From NCBI GenBank assembly GCA_905331475.1, contig CAJNYU010002424.1:62001-126000 (forward strand): a stretch of 64,000 nucleotides of DNA, read 5' to 3'. The position numbers and the translations under genes are program-made. The notes under the pieces were generated by a model, which was not told the origin of the DNA, did no database searches, and saw nothing but the letters and a program-made list of their open reading frames with translations. Positions 48,390 through 60,823 of the stretch are shown here, in pieces; positions within the stretch are counted from its first letter, which is position 1; each line of letters starts with the position of its first letter. This DNA comes from Rotaria socialis. Taxonomy: Eukaryota > Rotifera > Eurotatoria > Philodinida > Philodinidae.

Positions 48390-51179
48390 ATGAATGCAAT
48401 CATATATATTTTTATACTATTACAGTTATCTGTAAATCACATACAAGCAGAACAGTGTGTATTAACCTCAAACGACGAAGTTCAATTGACTTCGAGCATA
48501 TTTCTTCAATCACGACGTTATTGTAGTTCATTTAATTTTCTTCCAACACAAACACATAGAATAATTATTTCTGGTCGTTTGGTTGATTATACAAGCCGTT
48601 GTAAACGAACAATACCTGATGCAAATATTGAAATAATACATACACAACCAGATTTTCGTTCAATTTGTCACGAGCTTCATCATCCTAACTCGCGTGGTCA
48701 TTTCAATTTAACAACATTAATAGCATCGTCATTAACTGAACAACTTTTTCTACGTGTAACATCACCTGGTTACGAAACAATTCTTAAAGAAATTGTGATA
48801 CAATCATCACAAAAACAAATACAAGATATAATTCTCGATTGGCACCTTGTTTTGATGCCTAGTATGGAACAGGTACAATTGCAACAACAACAGAAACAAC
48901 GAATGAGCTCCACAATAGATTCACTCATGTCACAAATGACATTAGATGAAAAGATTGGCCAACTAAATCTTGTTTCGATTGGTTTCGATATAACTGGTCC
49001 GATTGTAAGTGAAAATGTCGATGAAAAAATTCGTTATGGTCTTGTTGGTGGTGTATTTAACACTTATACACCAACAGCTGTTCGGCGATTACAGGAACTT
49101 GCTATAAATAATACACGTCTACGAATCCCTCTCATATTTGGTTATGATGTAATTCATGGACATAAGACTATTTTTCCAATACCACTCGGTATGAGTACTA
49201 CGTGGGACATGGCATTAATAGAACAAAGTGCACGTATTGCCGCTCAAGAAGCATCAGCTGATGGTCTGAATTGGGTATTCTCGCCAATGGTTGATATAGC
49301 ACGTGATCCGCGTTGGGGAAGAATAGCAGAAGGTGCTGGTGAAGATCCTTGGCTTGGTAGTCAAATAGCTGCTGCTATGGTACGTGGCTATCAAGGATCA
49401 GATTTATCACGCTCAAATACGGTTATGGCGTGTGTTAAGCATTTTGCTTTATACGGTGGTGCAGAAGCAGGTCGTGATTATAATACAGTTGATATGAGCC
49501 GTATATCAATGTATCAGAATTTTCTTGCACCTTATCAAGGTGCTGTCGAGGCTGGTGCTGGTAGTGTGATGACGTCATTCAATGAAATTGATAGTATTCC
49601 AGCATCAGGCAATCGTTGGTTATTACAGAATCTACTACGTGACCAATGGAGTTTTAATGGTTTTGCTGTTACAGACTATACATCAATTAATGAAATGGTT
49701 GAGCATGGTGTAGGCAATTTACAAGATGTAAGCTCTCGTGCACTAAATGCAGGTGTCGATATGGATATGGTTGGCGAAGGATTTCTTACAACATTAAAAA
49801 CATCTCTACAAGAAGGTAAAGTTAGTGAACAAACAATAAATCAAGCGTGTCGTCGTATTCTTGAAGCCAAATTCAAATTAGGTTTATTCGATGATCCATA
49901 TCTTTATTGTGATGAATCACGTACACCAACTGATATATTTACCTATGAAAATCGTTTAGCGGCAAAAGATTTTGCTCGTCGTTCATTTGTTCTTTTGAAA
50001 ACTGATAGAAAAACACTACCATTAGCAAGATCAAATTTAAATATTGCTCTTGTCGGACCATTAGCAGATGATAATAGAAATTTACTCGGTACTTGGGCTG
50101 CTGGTGGTGATTGGCGTCAAACTGTTAGTGTTCGTGCAGGTATTGAGAAGCTTGTTGGTAATCAAGTTCAAGTTTCATATGCAAAAGGCTCAAATATTCT
50201 TGATGATTCATATATGCTAGATGCATTAAATGCATATGGAAGTAATATTGTATCGGATGAACGTTCTCCTCAAGAAATGATCAATGAAGCTGTAGCTATT
50301 GCAGGAAAATCTGATGTTATTATTGCTATTCTTGGTGAAACTGAAGGTATGAGTGGTGAAGCAGCAAGTCGGGCAGACATTGGATTACCTGAATCTCAAA
50401 AAAATTTACTCAAAGCATTATTTGATACAGGTAAACCCGTAGTTATTGTATTAATCAATGGTCGACCATTAACATTAACATGGGAACATGATCATGCAGC
50501 AGCTATCTTAGAAGCATGGTTTCCTGGAACAGAAACAGGTAATGCTATTGCCGAAGTACTTTTTGGATATTATAATCCTGCTGGTAAGCTTACAACAACA
50601 TTTCCTCGTCACGTCGGACAGATTCCTTTGTACTATAACCATAAACGTACAGGACGACCATTCAATTCAAGTAATTTCGCAGAAAAATACAAAGTAATTA
50701 GCACAATATTCATCATTTTTGATATATCTCGTTATATTCTATATGTGTTTGTTATCTAGAGTCGTTATTTAGATATACCCAATGATCCGTTGTATCCATT
50801 TGGTCATGGTCTTAGTTATACTTCATTTGATTTTAGTCCTATACATGCAGATAAAACAGAACTTCATGGTGATTCAGATCGTTTGACTCTACGTATGGGT
50901 GTAAGTAATGTTGGTGCCTATGCCGGCGAAGAAGTTATTCAATTATATATAAGTGATCCAGTAGCAAGTTCTACACGAGCTGTACGTGAATTAAAAAGCT
51001 TTAGAAAACTATTTCTTCGATCGCAACAGCAGGAAGAAGTTTCATTTGTTATTACAACAAATGATTTGAAATTTTACAATAGCAATCTTGATTATGTTTG
51101 GGAAGAAGGAGATTTCATCATTCATATTGGTCCTGATTCAGTCAATACTAAATCAGTAGCAATCAAGTGGTTTAAATAG
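48390..51179 (+). CDS. Secreted GH3 beta-glucosidase, BglX-like, probably of bacterial origin
   Basis: Two exons (48390-50693, 50760-51179) join in phase 0 to 907 aa. A signal peptide (IIYIFILLQLSVNHIQA) is followed by an extra ~130-residue beta-sandwich-like region (SGRLVDYTSRC, IPDANIEI, FLRVTSPGYE) recalling intradiol-dioxygenase/CarboxypepD_reg folds. The GH3 barrel follows: DEKIGQLNLVS, the IPLIFGYDVIHGHKTIFP motif, RDPRWGRIAEGAGEDPWL, VKHFALYGGAEAGRDYN, and the nucleophile Asp429 in NGFAVTDYTSINEM. The GH3_C domain and a C-terminal fibronectin-III-like domain (YPFGHGLSYTSF) complete it. Motif for motif it is like Bacteroidetes periplasmic BglX. It removes terminal beta-glucose from oligosaccharides. 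The single 66-bp GT-AG intron shows nuclear residence. A collapsed second copy lies at 55.8 kb. Confidence 0.9.
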
Positions 51180-52517
51180 AACGACTGAATGAATTCAACA
51201 ATCATATGTGTTGCTTTTATTTTGTCATGAGAACGAAACATGAAAACTACTAAAAAGATGAGCTTTGTGCTTTTTAAATTCATACATTCAATAAAATAGT
51301 GAATTTGAAAGAATATAAAGAAAATATTTTAGATTAGTTGCTAAAATTTCAAAGAAAGTTATGAACGTATTTAATGTGTAAGCTTACTGTTTCACGTATG
51401 GCTAACAGAGACACTACTACAGTTCAGAGAAGAAATATATATAAGGATAAACAATTATTTTTTCTTGTCTATCACTTAGCTGTCATCATCTTCTCCGTTT
51501 GCAGCAAAAACATATAAGTTAACATAAAAAGAAAACAGTAAGTGCACGCAGTATTAATTATGAAAGAAACAAAAAAAGAAAAAGATAAATGTATCGATAT
51601 GCCAAGTATACATAGATAATTATAGACAGTTACAAAAAAAAGCAAGATGTAATAGAATTATTTGTTTCTATTTCAATTTATAGATTAAATTATGAAGGAT
51701 TTAGGTATATTAGAAGCGTATCTTTTCAACACAAATGACAATTTTTGTAAGTTTTTTTATTGCCTGTGTTGTATAAAGAAAAATCTTTAAAATAGTCAAA
51801 TTTACACGATAAGCCTTCACTGCCACACAGTACTGGAAAATACACTGTTTTCTTTTTGTAAAATCCATACATTTAGAGTAACTTCGATTTATAGTTGTTG
51901 CAATGAAAAATACTTCCCATGATTATGGGTAATCCAGGGCTTCGGTTTGCCGTTTGCCGATGTTTTTTGTCATTTTTAGCCAATATCTACATAAATAAAT
52001 CATTAGTGACTTTATAGAAAGTAATCACTCAGAAGGGCTATGCATGAGTTTGAACGCAAGAATTTGTTTAAGTCACAGCTAATTACTACTTAGCCACAGG
52101 TTTGCATTCTTTTGAGTTTCTCTCATTTTCATAGTCATTTTCTCGTAGTCATGATACGGCATCAAACAATGTATGACAGTTAGATATGTTCGCTGCTTGA
52201 CAAATTATCAGCTTTCTGCATTACATTTGACAACTTTGAATGTAATTTGATCGAGTTAATTCGTTTTGAAAAAGTATTTGAATTTTTTTCATCTCTTTTA
52301 TCTTTTTATTTACCAACGGAAAAAAATTATTTTAAGAATATTATTTTGTTAATCAAAGGAAAAAACATAAAATATTAGGTTTAATAAAACAAAGACTGAA
52401 TTAGATCATAATAGATAGGATTTATTTTTCACATGTAAATATGTGTGAATATGCACATAAATAAAAACGCTTGTTTATATAGACAATTAATGCCTATGGA
52501 TTGGATACCATAATATC
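51180..52517. other. Intergenic, no supported feature
   Basis: 3' flanks of two convergent genes, AT-rich. AATAAA occurs at ~51291, shortly after the glucosidase stop. No further gene, RNA or repeat is seen. Confidence 0.4.
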
Positions 52518-52771
52518 TTATTCCTTGGTTCCCACTGGTGCGCCTAAATGAGCAACAGGAGTTTCCGAAATTGTGAACTGATCACCTGACAACCAACCTT
52601 CATTTTCACTATCGGCTTTCTTCCGTGGATCACGCAGTGTCTCCTCGTCATTTCTATGAGCCTGAGCGATAGTACTTGCTTGGACTGACTTGCTATCTGT
52701 CAATAATAAATAGTGGAGTTATCGAAAAACAAATATTTCGTGAAATTTTTACCCTTTTGTGTCGAACTCAT
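52518..52771 (-). CDS. 65-aa hydrophilic protein, unknown
   Basis: Two exons (52771-52753, 52696-52518) join in phase to 65 aa with TAA at 52518-52520. The whole protein is polar and charged (Asp, Glu, Lys, Ser, Thr), with no Cys and no membrane segment. It ends with a less polar ETPVAHLGAPVGTKE. Its composition resembles small hydrophilins, and it shares an unstructured character with the LEA-like protein at 39685, but no repeat links the two. The first exon codes only MSSTQK. Function is unknown. Confidence 0.5.
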
Positions 52772-53798
52772 GATTAGTCTCTTGATATGACTTGGTTTAG
52801 TTGTTTATGAATATGATGAATAATAAGCTCGAACGACTGATGATTGCGATTTATCTTAGTTTTTATACTGACGGCTATTCCTTCAGATAACATCGTTTAA
52901 ATACTCCCAACAATTCCACTCTAGTAGAATGAAAAAAGTGCACGCAATACTCTCTATGAATCGGAAGATGTATATTTATCTATATGTATACATTGATATT
53001 CTACTACATGACCAAAAAGTCCCAAGTGTTGGACAGAAGAAATGTCTTTTACTTGTCTCGATATGTGCTATTTAGGGAGAAAAAGATTTTCTCGTTCTTC
53101 CACTGAAGGTTAGCTCGATTCATCTAATTACGACGCATTATATTGCGTACGAAACACTTCGTACCAATACACTTTAGAGGCCATTTATTTTTCTTTCCAG
53201 ATCAGCTCAACGTCCAATAATCAGTGACAGAATGATCTTGAGAATGATGAATCATTTGATGTGCGTTGAAATGTTATTGGAACGTGCATATGTCTATATG
53301 GTACAGATTTTGCCCGATTCCTTAATGATGTTTCAACAGCAAAAAATAAAATTTGGATAATAATAATAATCTACGGTTGGTAATGATTACTATGCAACTA
53401 AATTCGTCCACCTGACTTAGCCATAATTAGTTATCGGTAGCACTAAGAAAGGTCCAACGATGAACAATTGCGAACACAACTGATGATAGATGATAATAAG
53501 TCATATCAATAATAGAATGGACAATCGAACTTAATCTTTTGAAGCAAGTCAATGCATAAAGAAAATCTGGTTTCAGTGCAACAAAAAAAAAACACTCTTA
53601 TAAAATAAATGCTACTAGAAATATTTCTCAAAAAATATAAGTTGTTTCTCATTAGATGTTGTTTTTTGTCGACGTCTTTCTTCAATACTTTAACACATTC
53701 AAATAGAATAATATTGATATTATGAATATATAAATAAATCGGACTGCTCCAGATTTCATGAAAGTTTCATTCGCTCTTTTCCAACTTTATACTAATAC
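52772..53798. other. Intergenic, no supported feature
   Basis: 5' flank of the 65-aa gene. No ORF or RNA gene can be supported. Confidence 0.4.
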
Positions 53799-54098
53799 TA
53801 CCCAGGTCGAGTATTACGGCGACTAGAAACGATCGGTCTCGACCGAAAACGCTAACGTATACTATCGTTTCTTGTCGTTTCCGACCGTAAATCGCCGTAA
53901 GTTGACGTTTTGGCATGCACCGTATTTGACCGTGTCGTAAATGGCTGATCACGGCCATAATACGGTCGAAAAATTGAGTATACGATCGGTTACGGTCGTT
54001 TACGACACGTTGAGAAACGGCCGCAATACGGTGCATACCAAACGGCGAAAATATTAACTGAAACGGCTGTTTACGACCATGTGTCTTTCACCTGGGTA
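53799..54098. mobile_element. 300-bp GC-rich inverted-repeat element (MITE candidate)
   Basis: The ends are TACCCAGGTCGA and, inverted, TACCCAGGTGAA, consistent with a TA target duplication around CCCAGGT termini. The interior is strikingly CG-rich for this window and built of repeated short words in both orientations (ACGGTCG, CGTAAACG, ACGGCC). It therefore folds extensively. The 53767-54036 minus-strand ORF is only a by-product. Confidence 0.55.
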
Positions 54099-55019
54099 TA
54101 AACCCACAATATACATATGGAAACACTACAGAACATCTGAGAACTATAACGTGTCACAAGTAAAAAATCAATATTATGATGAACGTAAACTTTTAAAATA
54201 TTCATCTTTAGAAGAAGCTATCGTCTCTTCAGAAAGATACAGATAGATAGTCGAAGTCAACATAGAAATGCCACTACAATATGCTGATGTGGGTCGATTG
54301 ATGTTTTTTATATTCATAACCATATCACAACAAGATTTACACGCCATCACCAACACCTACGGCTTTTTGTTGGACATAACAGAATGTAAACAAAATACAT
54401 CTCTTTAATAGCAGTACGAATCTGATGAAGAAAGCGGTTTTATTTTTCTAGAGACTCACTACTAGGAAAATGAATATGTAAAATTTCAAAGAAAAACAAA
54501 TAATATTCATCAATAATTTCTTGATTTTGCGTATTGTTTTCCTGTTACTCTTTATATTTATATAAAACACCATTTATGACGAATATAGACCAAAGTAAAT
54601 ATTGTAAAATGATAATTATAATATATACTTTTCTAGATACATTGAATCATACAATACGTACACATGATTAATATTAGAATAAAAATACGATGTAGAAACC
54701 AAAGTATTCTTCTAGCATACCTGAACTCTTTTTTAATGTTCTTCGAATCGTTCTTCATGTCAGGGATCATCGTGACAAACATCGTGTATAGAGAGAAAAA
54801 AATTCATAATCTTCAATATAAAATTTGCATCAAACTATGCGTAGTATCAGTTGTATTTGATTGATTGTGATATTTAAGAGAAACAAAATAGAGATAAGAG
54901 TTTATTTATTCCACTGGCATTTACCTATCAACCTAAATCTAGTCAAAGATCATGAAATATAAATAGTTCCACATTTAAGCGTTATCCGAATACTTTTTTG
55001 ATTGCTTAGATATCTTCAT
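54099..55019. other. Intergenic, no supported feature
   Basis: AT-rich sequence between the GC-rich element and the duplicated block. The ORFs at 54174 (-) and 54664 (+) have no recognisable content. Confidence 0.4.
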
Positions 55020-55930
55020 TTTCAGATGTTATTTCAAAGTTTTGATCCATTGAACATGGAAACTTACGGCAGTGATAGAAAAAATGAAACAGATTTCATA
55101 TCTTCAGATAATAATTATGTTACATGTATGTTTATACGCTGACCACCGACTATAAAGAATTCAAAATATTCGAGAATAAAACAGTTTTGAGATATATTTA
55201 ACTAATTCAAATTTACTTCTTGCATTCTATAATAAAAATAAATCTTATCTAATATCTAGAAATGATTCTGTGGCCTAACTATTATATCGATGGTTATGGC
55301 GCATCAGCACAATCAAAGTTTATCGAAATCAAGTAAATACAGATAATCTTCGCACAATTTCTAAAGATCCAGCGATTTCGATATATTACATTATTGTACT
55401 GCACTATTTTTTGCTCATATTACTTCGATGAGTCTACCGATGCTTACTGAAATCGTTTTTTTATGCATTATGATTGATGCTGTTTAATGTTCGATTTTAT
55501 ACTCTGTTGTTCTTTATTCCATTTTCGTTCTCTCTATCCATGGCTAAAACCACTGCATACTTTCATGCGTGCACCTGTATCAACTATTTACAATTTCAAT
55601 ATTAAGAAACGGATTTACACTAAGACTGACTAGAATATCTATTTATTTCATTTTTCATTTCTTTGCTTGTTATTTTATGATATTTCCTATGTTATGGTGA
55701 GAACGAAAGTCACCTCTACAAATTGGAAAAAGAACAGAAATACTTCTACTGATTATACTCCTCTTTGATCACAACAAACGATCTGAAATTTTACAATAGT
55801 AATCTCGATTATATTTGAGAAGACGAAGATTTCATAATTCATATTGGTCCTGATTGAGTTAATACTAAATCAGCTGTAATCAAGTGGTTTAAATGGAACA
55901 ACAGAATGAATTCAACGATCAACACCTGTT
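55020..55930 (+). pseudogene. Collapsed duplicate of the LRPPRC-3'-end to GH3 glucosidase block
   Basis: Three pieces keep the order of 47.79-51.20 kb. First, 55025-55130 matches the last PPR exon (a frame reads FDPLNMETYGSD against LDPLNIATYENQ). Second, ~55560-55750 matches the glucosidase upstream region (shared CAACTATTTA, AACGGATTTACACTAAGACTG and AAAGTCACCTCTA-like words). Third, ~55770-55915 matches the end of glucosidase exon 2 (ACAATAG..AATCT..GATTAT, ATTCATATTGGTCCTGATT, ATCAAGTGGTTTAAAT). About 2.7 kb of glucosidase coding sequence is deleted. Two Trp/Ser codons are now TGA stops (near 55819 and 55856), and the stop codon context is changed. It is clearly non-functional. Confidence 0.85.
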
Positions 55931-58900
55931 CGGTCTTGATAACGAATGGTAACAAGTTCTGAAAAGAATCGAGCTTGTTTTTGTTTATCGATAATGAAGA
56001 TTTTACAGTTCTAGTAGAAGCTTAGGTTACTTTGAACCTTATAAAACAGTTCATTTCAAATAAACTCACATGAAATTTTTTTTCCTGATTCATATTAAAA
56101 CCATCTAAGTACATCGGCTTAGAAATGGCTTATAAAAAGTTTTCTAATCGGTTATAAAAGCTAAAGAATATCATTTGATTTATAATGCATTAAAATTTCA
56201 TTGTATGCCCTCTCTTGTAGGTTTCTTGCCGGTGAATTATCTCGGTTTCAATTGAATATTCGTTTGTGCATTGATATGATTCGATTTAACTTTCACAAAA
56301 TAGTTCGTTTTGTTAAATTTCTATTCTTAGAAAATAATATTTGTAGAATTCTCTTTGTCAAGCGAACAAGAAGATTACAGTCAATCTAATATTTGTTTTA
56401 TGGAAATTAAGGTTTGACATTTCTCTCTCTCTCTCTCTCTCTCTCCCTTTGGTTTTTTTTTGGTTGGTATTATATACTATTAGAAAATAGTCTTACTATA
56501 AATAAAAAAAAACCTTGAATTTGTCAAAAGGAAAAATTCTAAAAGTGATCAGTTACTTACATTATCACACTAAAAATGTCAATCTAACTTAAATTCTGCT
56601 AATAAAAATGAATACTTATTGCTAAAAAAATATTACTGTCCTCAATTTTAATATAAAAATAAAGAATAGGCGAACCAAAATTTTGTTATTTAGTTTTTTT
56701 AAATGAGAAACCTTTTTAAATTGAACATGTTGAATGACAATAATTATTTAATATATATAAGTAATGCATGTATTCATACGCAAAGTATAGATATTGACGC
56801 TTTCACGATTATTATATTGTGCTCCCATGCCGTGCGTTTGTCTCACACTTGTTATTATTTCAAACAGCTTTTTTCGAATATAGTGAAGTGCTTATATATA
56901 TAATACTGTGTATTTTTAAAAGCGATGAGTATAGCAAAGATCAACATTCTATTCAATATGTTCATCTGTTCTTTTAACGAACATTCAACAATATGAATGA
57001 TAAATCATTGTGTGTCCTTGAAAATCTTATTTATTTTTCTTTTTTCTTTATTTTAATTATTCATTCATTTGATTTATCTCTTTATCAACGTTTCAAATTT
57101 CTTCTAATATATTTAATTCTAAAGATTGTCCCGCCTTCCTTCGTCTTAGCACGCATACATTTGAATGGGTCATTTGACAAGCTTTTTTAATCGGATATTA
57201 TTCCATTTCTTTCTATTTTTAACTAGTTATTCAATAGATTTGACATCATGCATTGTTAAAATCTTTAGAATATATCATATAGAAATGACATTGAGCACTT
57301 TCGTCTCTTTACAATCACAATATATGAGTGTGTATGTGTGTCATACACGGTTGATTTTTCTTTTTCAAAGTATAACGATTGATTGAAGAAAGACATATAG
57401 AGAAGTATAGGTAATTTGCTACACGAATCAAACTTCAATTGTTCGGCTGCATACGTGGCCAATCGACGTATATATAAACGCAGTAAATTATAGCCTATGA
57501 GACGAAAGAAGAGAGAGGTGATTGTCGAGAGATAACATGTGTGCATGCAGTGTAAAACGTCAGTGTATGTATGTAATTAGTACATATATGAATATATATA
57601 TATATATATATACACTTATGATTTTCACCAATATATTTAGGCAAGGGACGCACTTGACTTAAAAAATAAACGAGAAAGAGAGGAAAAAAATTCTATTTTT
57701 TTTCCCGTCGTCATTATTAGATATAAATAAAAATACTTCTTTTTTTTTTAACGGTAGTACATGTGTGAGAAAGAATGCATTTGTTTGTCTACACTTTATA
57801 GAATAACTACCAGTGAAAAGAATGTATAAAACTGCCAACAAAAAAAAATCAAAAGGCTATTCGATACTTCCATCGTTTATTCTTTTTTTTCACGTTTTCT
57901 TTTTTCCTAATAGACTGTGTATTTGTATGAAAGAAGCCTTTCTTTTGCTCACTTATTCTTCTATTCAAATCTAGAATGTCACTTTCGCTTGTTGAGAATA
58001 TTTATAACTACAAGAGCACAGATTCTATGTTTACTCGGCAGATGACATTGTCCATTTCTTTTTTTCTTCATCTCTACTATAACAAAGTGTCTTAATTCAT
58101 AATTTATTCGCATAATGTAGACTGATGTCGGTTCAGTGTATGTTGACGAAACAAACACGGCACTTGATTTATTTGTTAAGCGTTTTTTTTTCTCTTGCTT
58201 GTATAAAAAAAAGCAGAAGAAAGGTGCCGATTGGTAATTTCTCATGAAATATTTAAAGAGCAGGTAACCATTTATAAGCCGACTAACATTTCAATCAACT
58301 TGAACATATTGAATTTGTCAAATGAACAACAGAATTTTGAGAAGAAAAAGATGATTATGAGACTAGCAAGATTGCAATTAGGAAAAAAGTGTATGCTGGC
58401 AAGTGTCAAAGTTAAACTAAAGAAACATGTGGATATGTGGTGAGGTGCGAAGACAACTTGCTGTGATGATCGGTTAATGGGACTAATTTGAAAGAGAGCT
58501 CTTCTCAGTCAGCATGATCCGTTCATTGAGTTTTCACGCACGATTCTATATATATTACAAAAGTTTTGTTAACAGAAGTTGTGATACTCTGCTAATATTT
58601 CTTTGCCATCATCTCTCTAATATAATATGATGCTGATGCTTTACATTTACACTTAGATTATTGCAGAAGAAAAAATAGATCTGTTGCTTCTCATTTTCTT
58701 TCTCTCTTTCTTTCTGTTCTTTACACTCGTCTACTTATTTTTTCATTGGCTCTGCCGTTCGTTTTATCGTGCCACCAATCGTGACCATTCTAATTATCCA
58801 TTCCGTTCGAGGACAAGAACGATGACGTTGAGTAAAAGAGAAATACAGAGAAAAAGAAAAGAGAAAAGTATTGATCGTACCTTAATTAACCTTTTCTATT

Positions 58901-60010
58901 CTGATCCAGAGTGTTAGTAGTAATGGTAGTGAGGTTCGGACATGAAGAAATAGAGAGAAATTGGTAATCGAGCACCAATAGCAACCAAGAAAGAATAAGA
59001 GAACCTTTCTCGTCTCGTGTGCGCGTTTATTAGGCGATGGCTGTCTTATAGCTATTATGAAGCAAAGGCAATGTAGAGAAGAGAAAAGAAAACAGTATGA
59101 TAGAAAGAAAATGATACTGAAACTCAATTCGACGAGAACGAGAAGAAAAAGGAGAAGAAGAAAAAAATGAGAGAAAGAAAGAAGCGAGAAAGAACAACAT
59201 CAAGACATAGAGACACTCTACACACCACCGAGAAAATGATATACATCCAACCTGCGAGCGAGTCAGCGAAAAAGAGAAGCCAGAGAGAGAAAAAATATAT
59301 ATATTCACTACCTCTCGCAACACTTAACGGTACATTGCGTTAAAAAGCAACCAGAGGGAGAGAGACAAACAGCACACAAAGAAATATCGACACACATAGG
59401 ACAAGTGATACCGACAGTCGATAATCCTTCTTTTTTTCTTCTCTATCTTATGCTAATGCTCGATTGAATTTGGACAAAACACAACAATTAATAAACACAC
59501 ATTTGACAGGTTTGTCTCTATTAATTATAATTGATCAATTTAAATCAACATAGAATTACTTAGATAAATAATGTCAACAGTCTGTTTTTTTTACTTTCAT
59601 TTGTTTGTAGAAAAAAATTCCATTTTTTCATTTGATCACATTAAACCGTCAAAACGTTATCACTCAAGACTCTACTTCCAGCGCCACGTCCGCTTCTTGC
59701 GAACGCTGGCCTGGCTTCATCTTCATCGCCACCTGTGCCACCACAAAAACCAAAAACATCTATTAGTCGATCACCATCATCATCATCATCTTCATCGAAT
59801 TCGTCCTCATCCGGTTCATCAAGATCCCGTTCACGGTCACCAATATCTCGTCGTTCACGTTCATCGACGCCTGATAAACCACCAACACCATCATCATCAA
59901 CACCTCCTGCTACAATCAATTGTTCCAATGTATCATCATCATTATTACAACAACAAGCGGCTGCTGCGGCTGCACTCTTCTCTAGTGGTTCTCTCAGTTC
60001 ATTACTACCA
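55931..60010. other. Long AT-rich upstream region of the SIX gene
   Basis: About 4 kb with simple repeats: (CT)n at ~56422-56445, (TA)n at ~57593-57611 and poly-T/CTTTT tracts. An open GTG-started frame continuous with the SIX coding frame extends upstream to ~59645 and codes Ser/Pro-rich sequence, which may be N-terminal coding or 5' UTR. The other ORFs here are not supported. Confidence 0.45.

Positions 60011-60823
<813 letters not shown>

Noticed and set aside
53767-54036. 89-aa Arg-rich ORF on the minus strand
   Set aside because: Lies within the GC-rich inverted-repeat element; the codons follow the repeated ACGGTCG words.
59641-59928. Asp-rich minus-strand ORF opposite the SIX 5' region
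   Set aside because: Shadow of the Ser-rich TCA/TCG codons on the plus strand.
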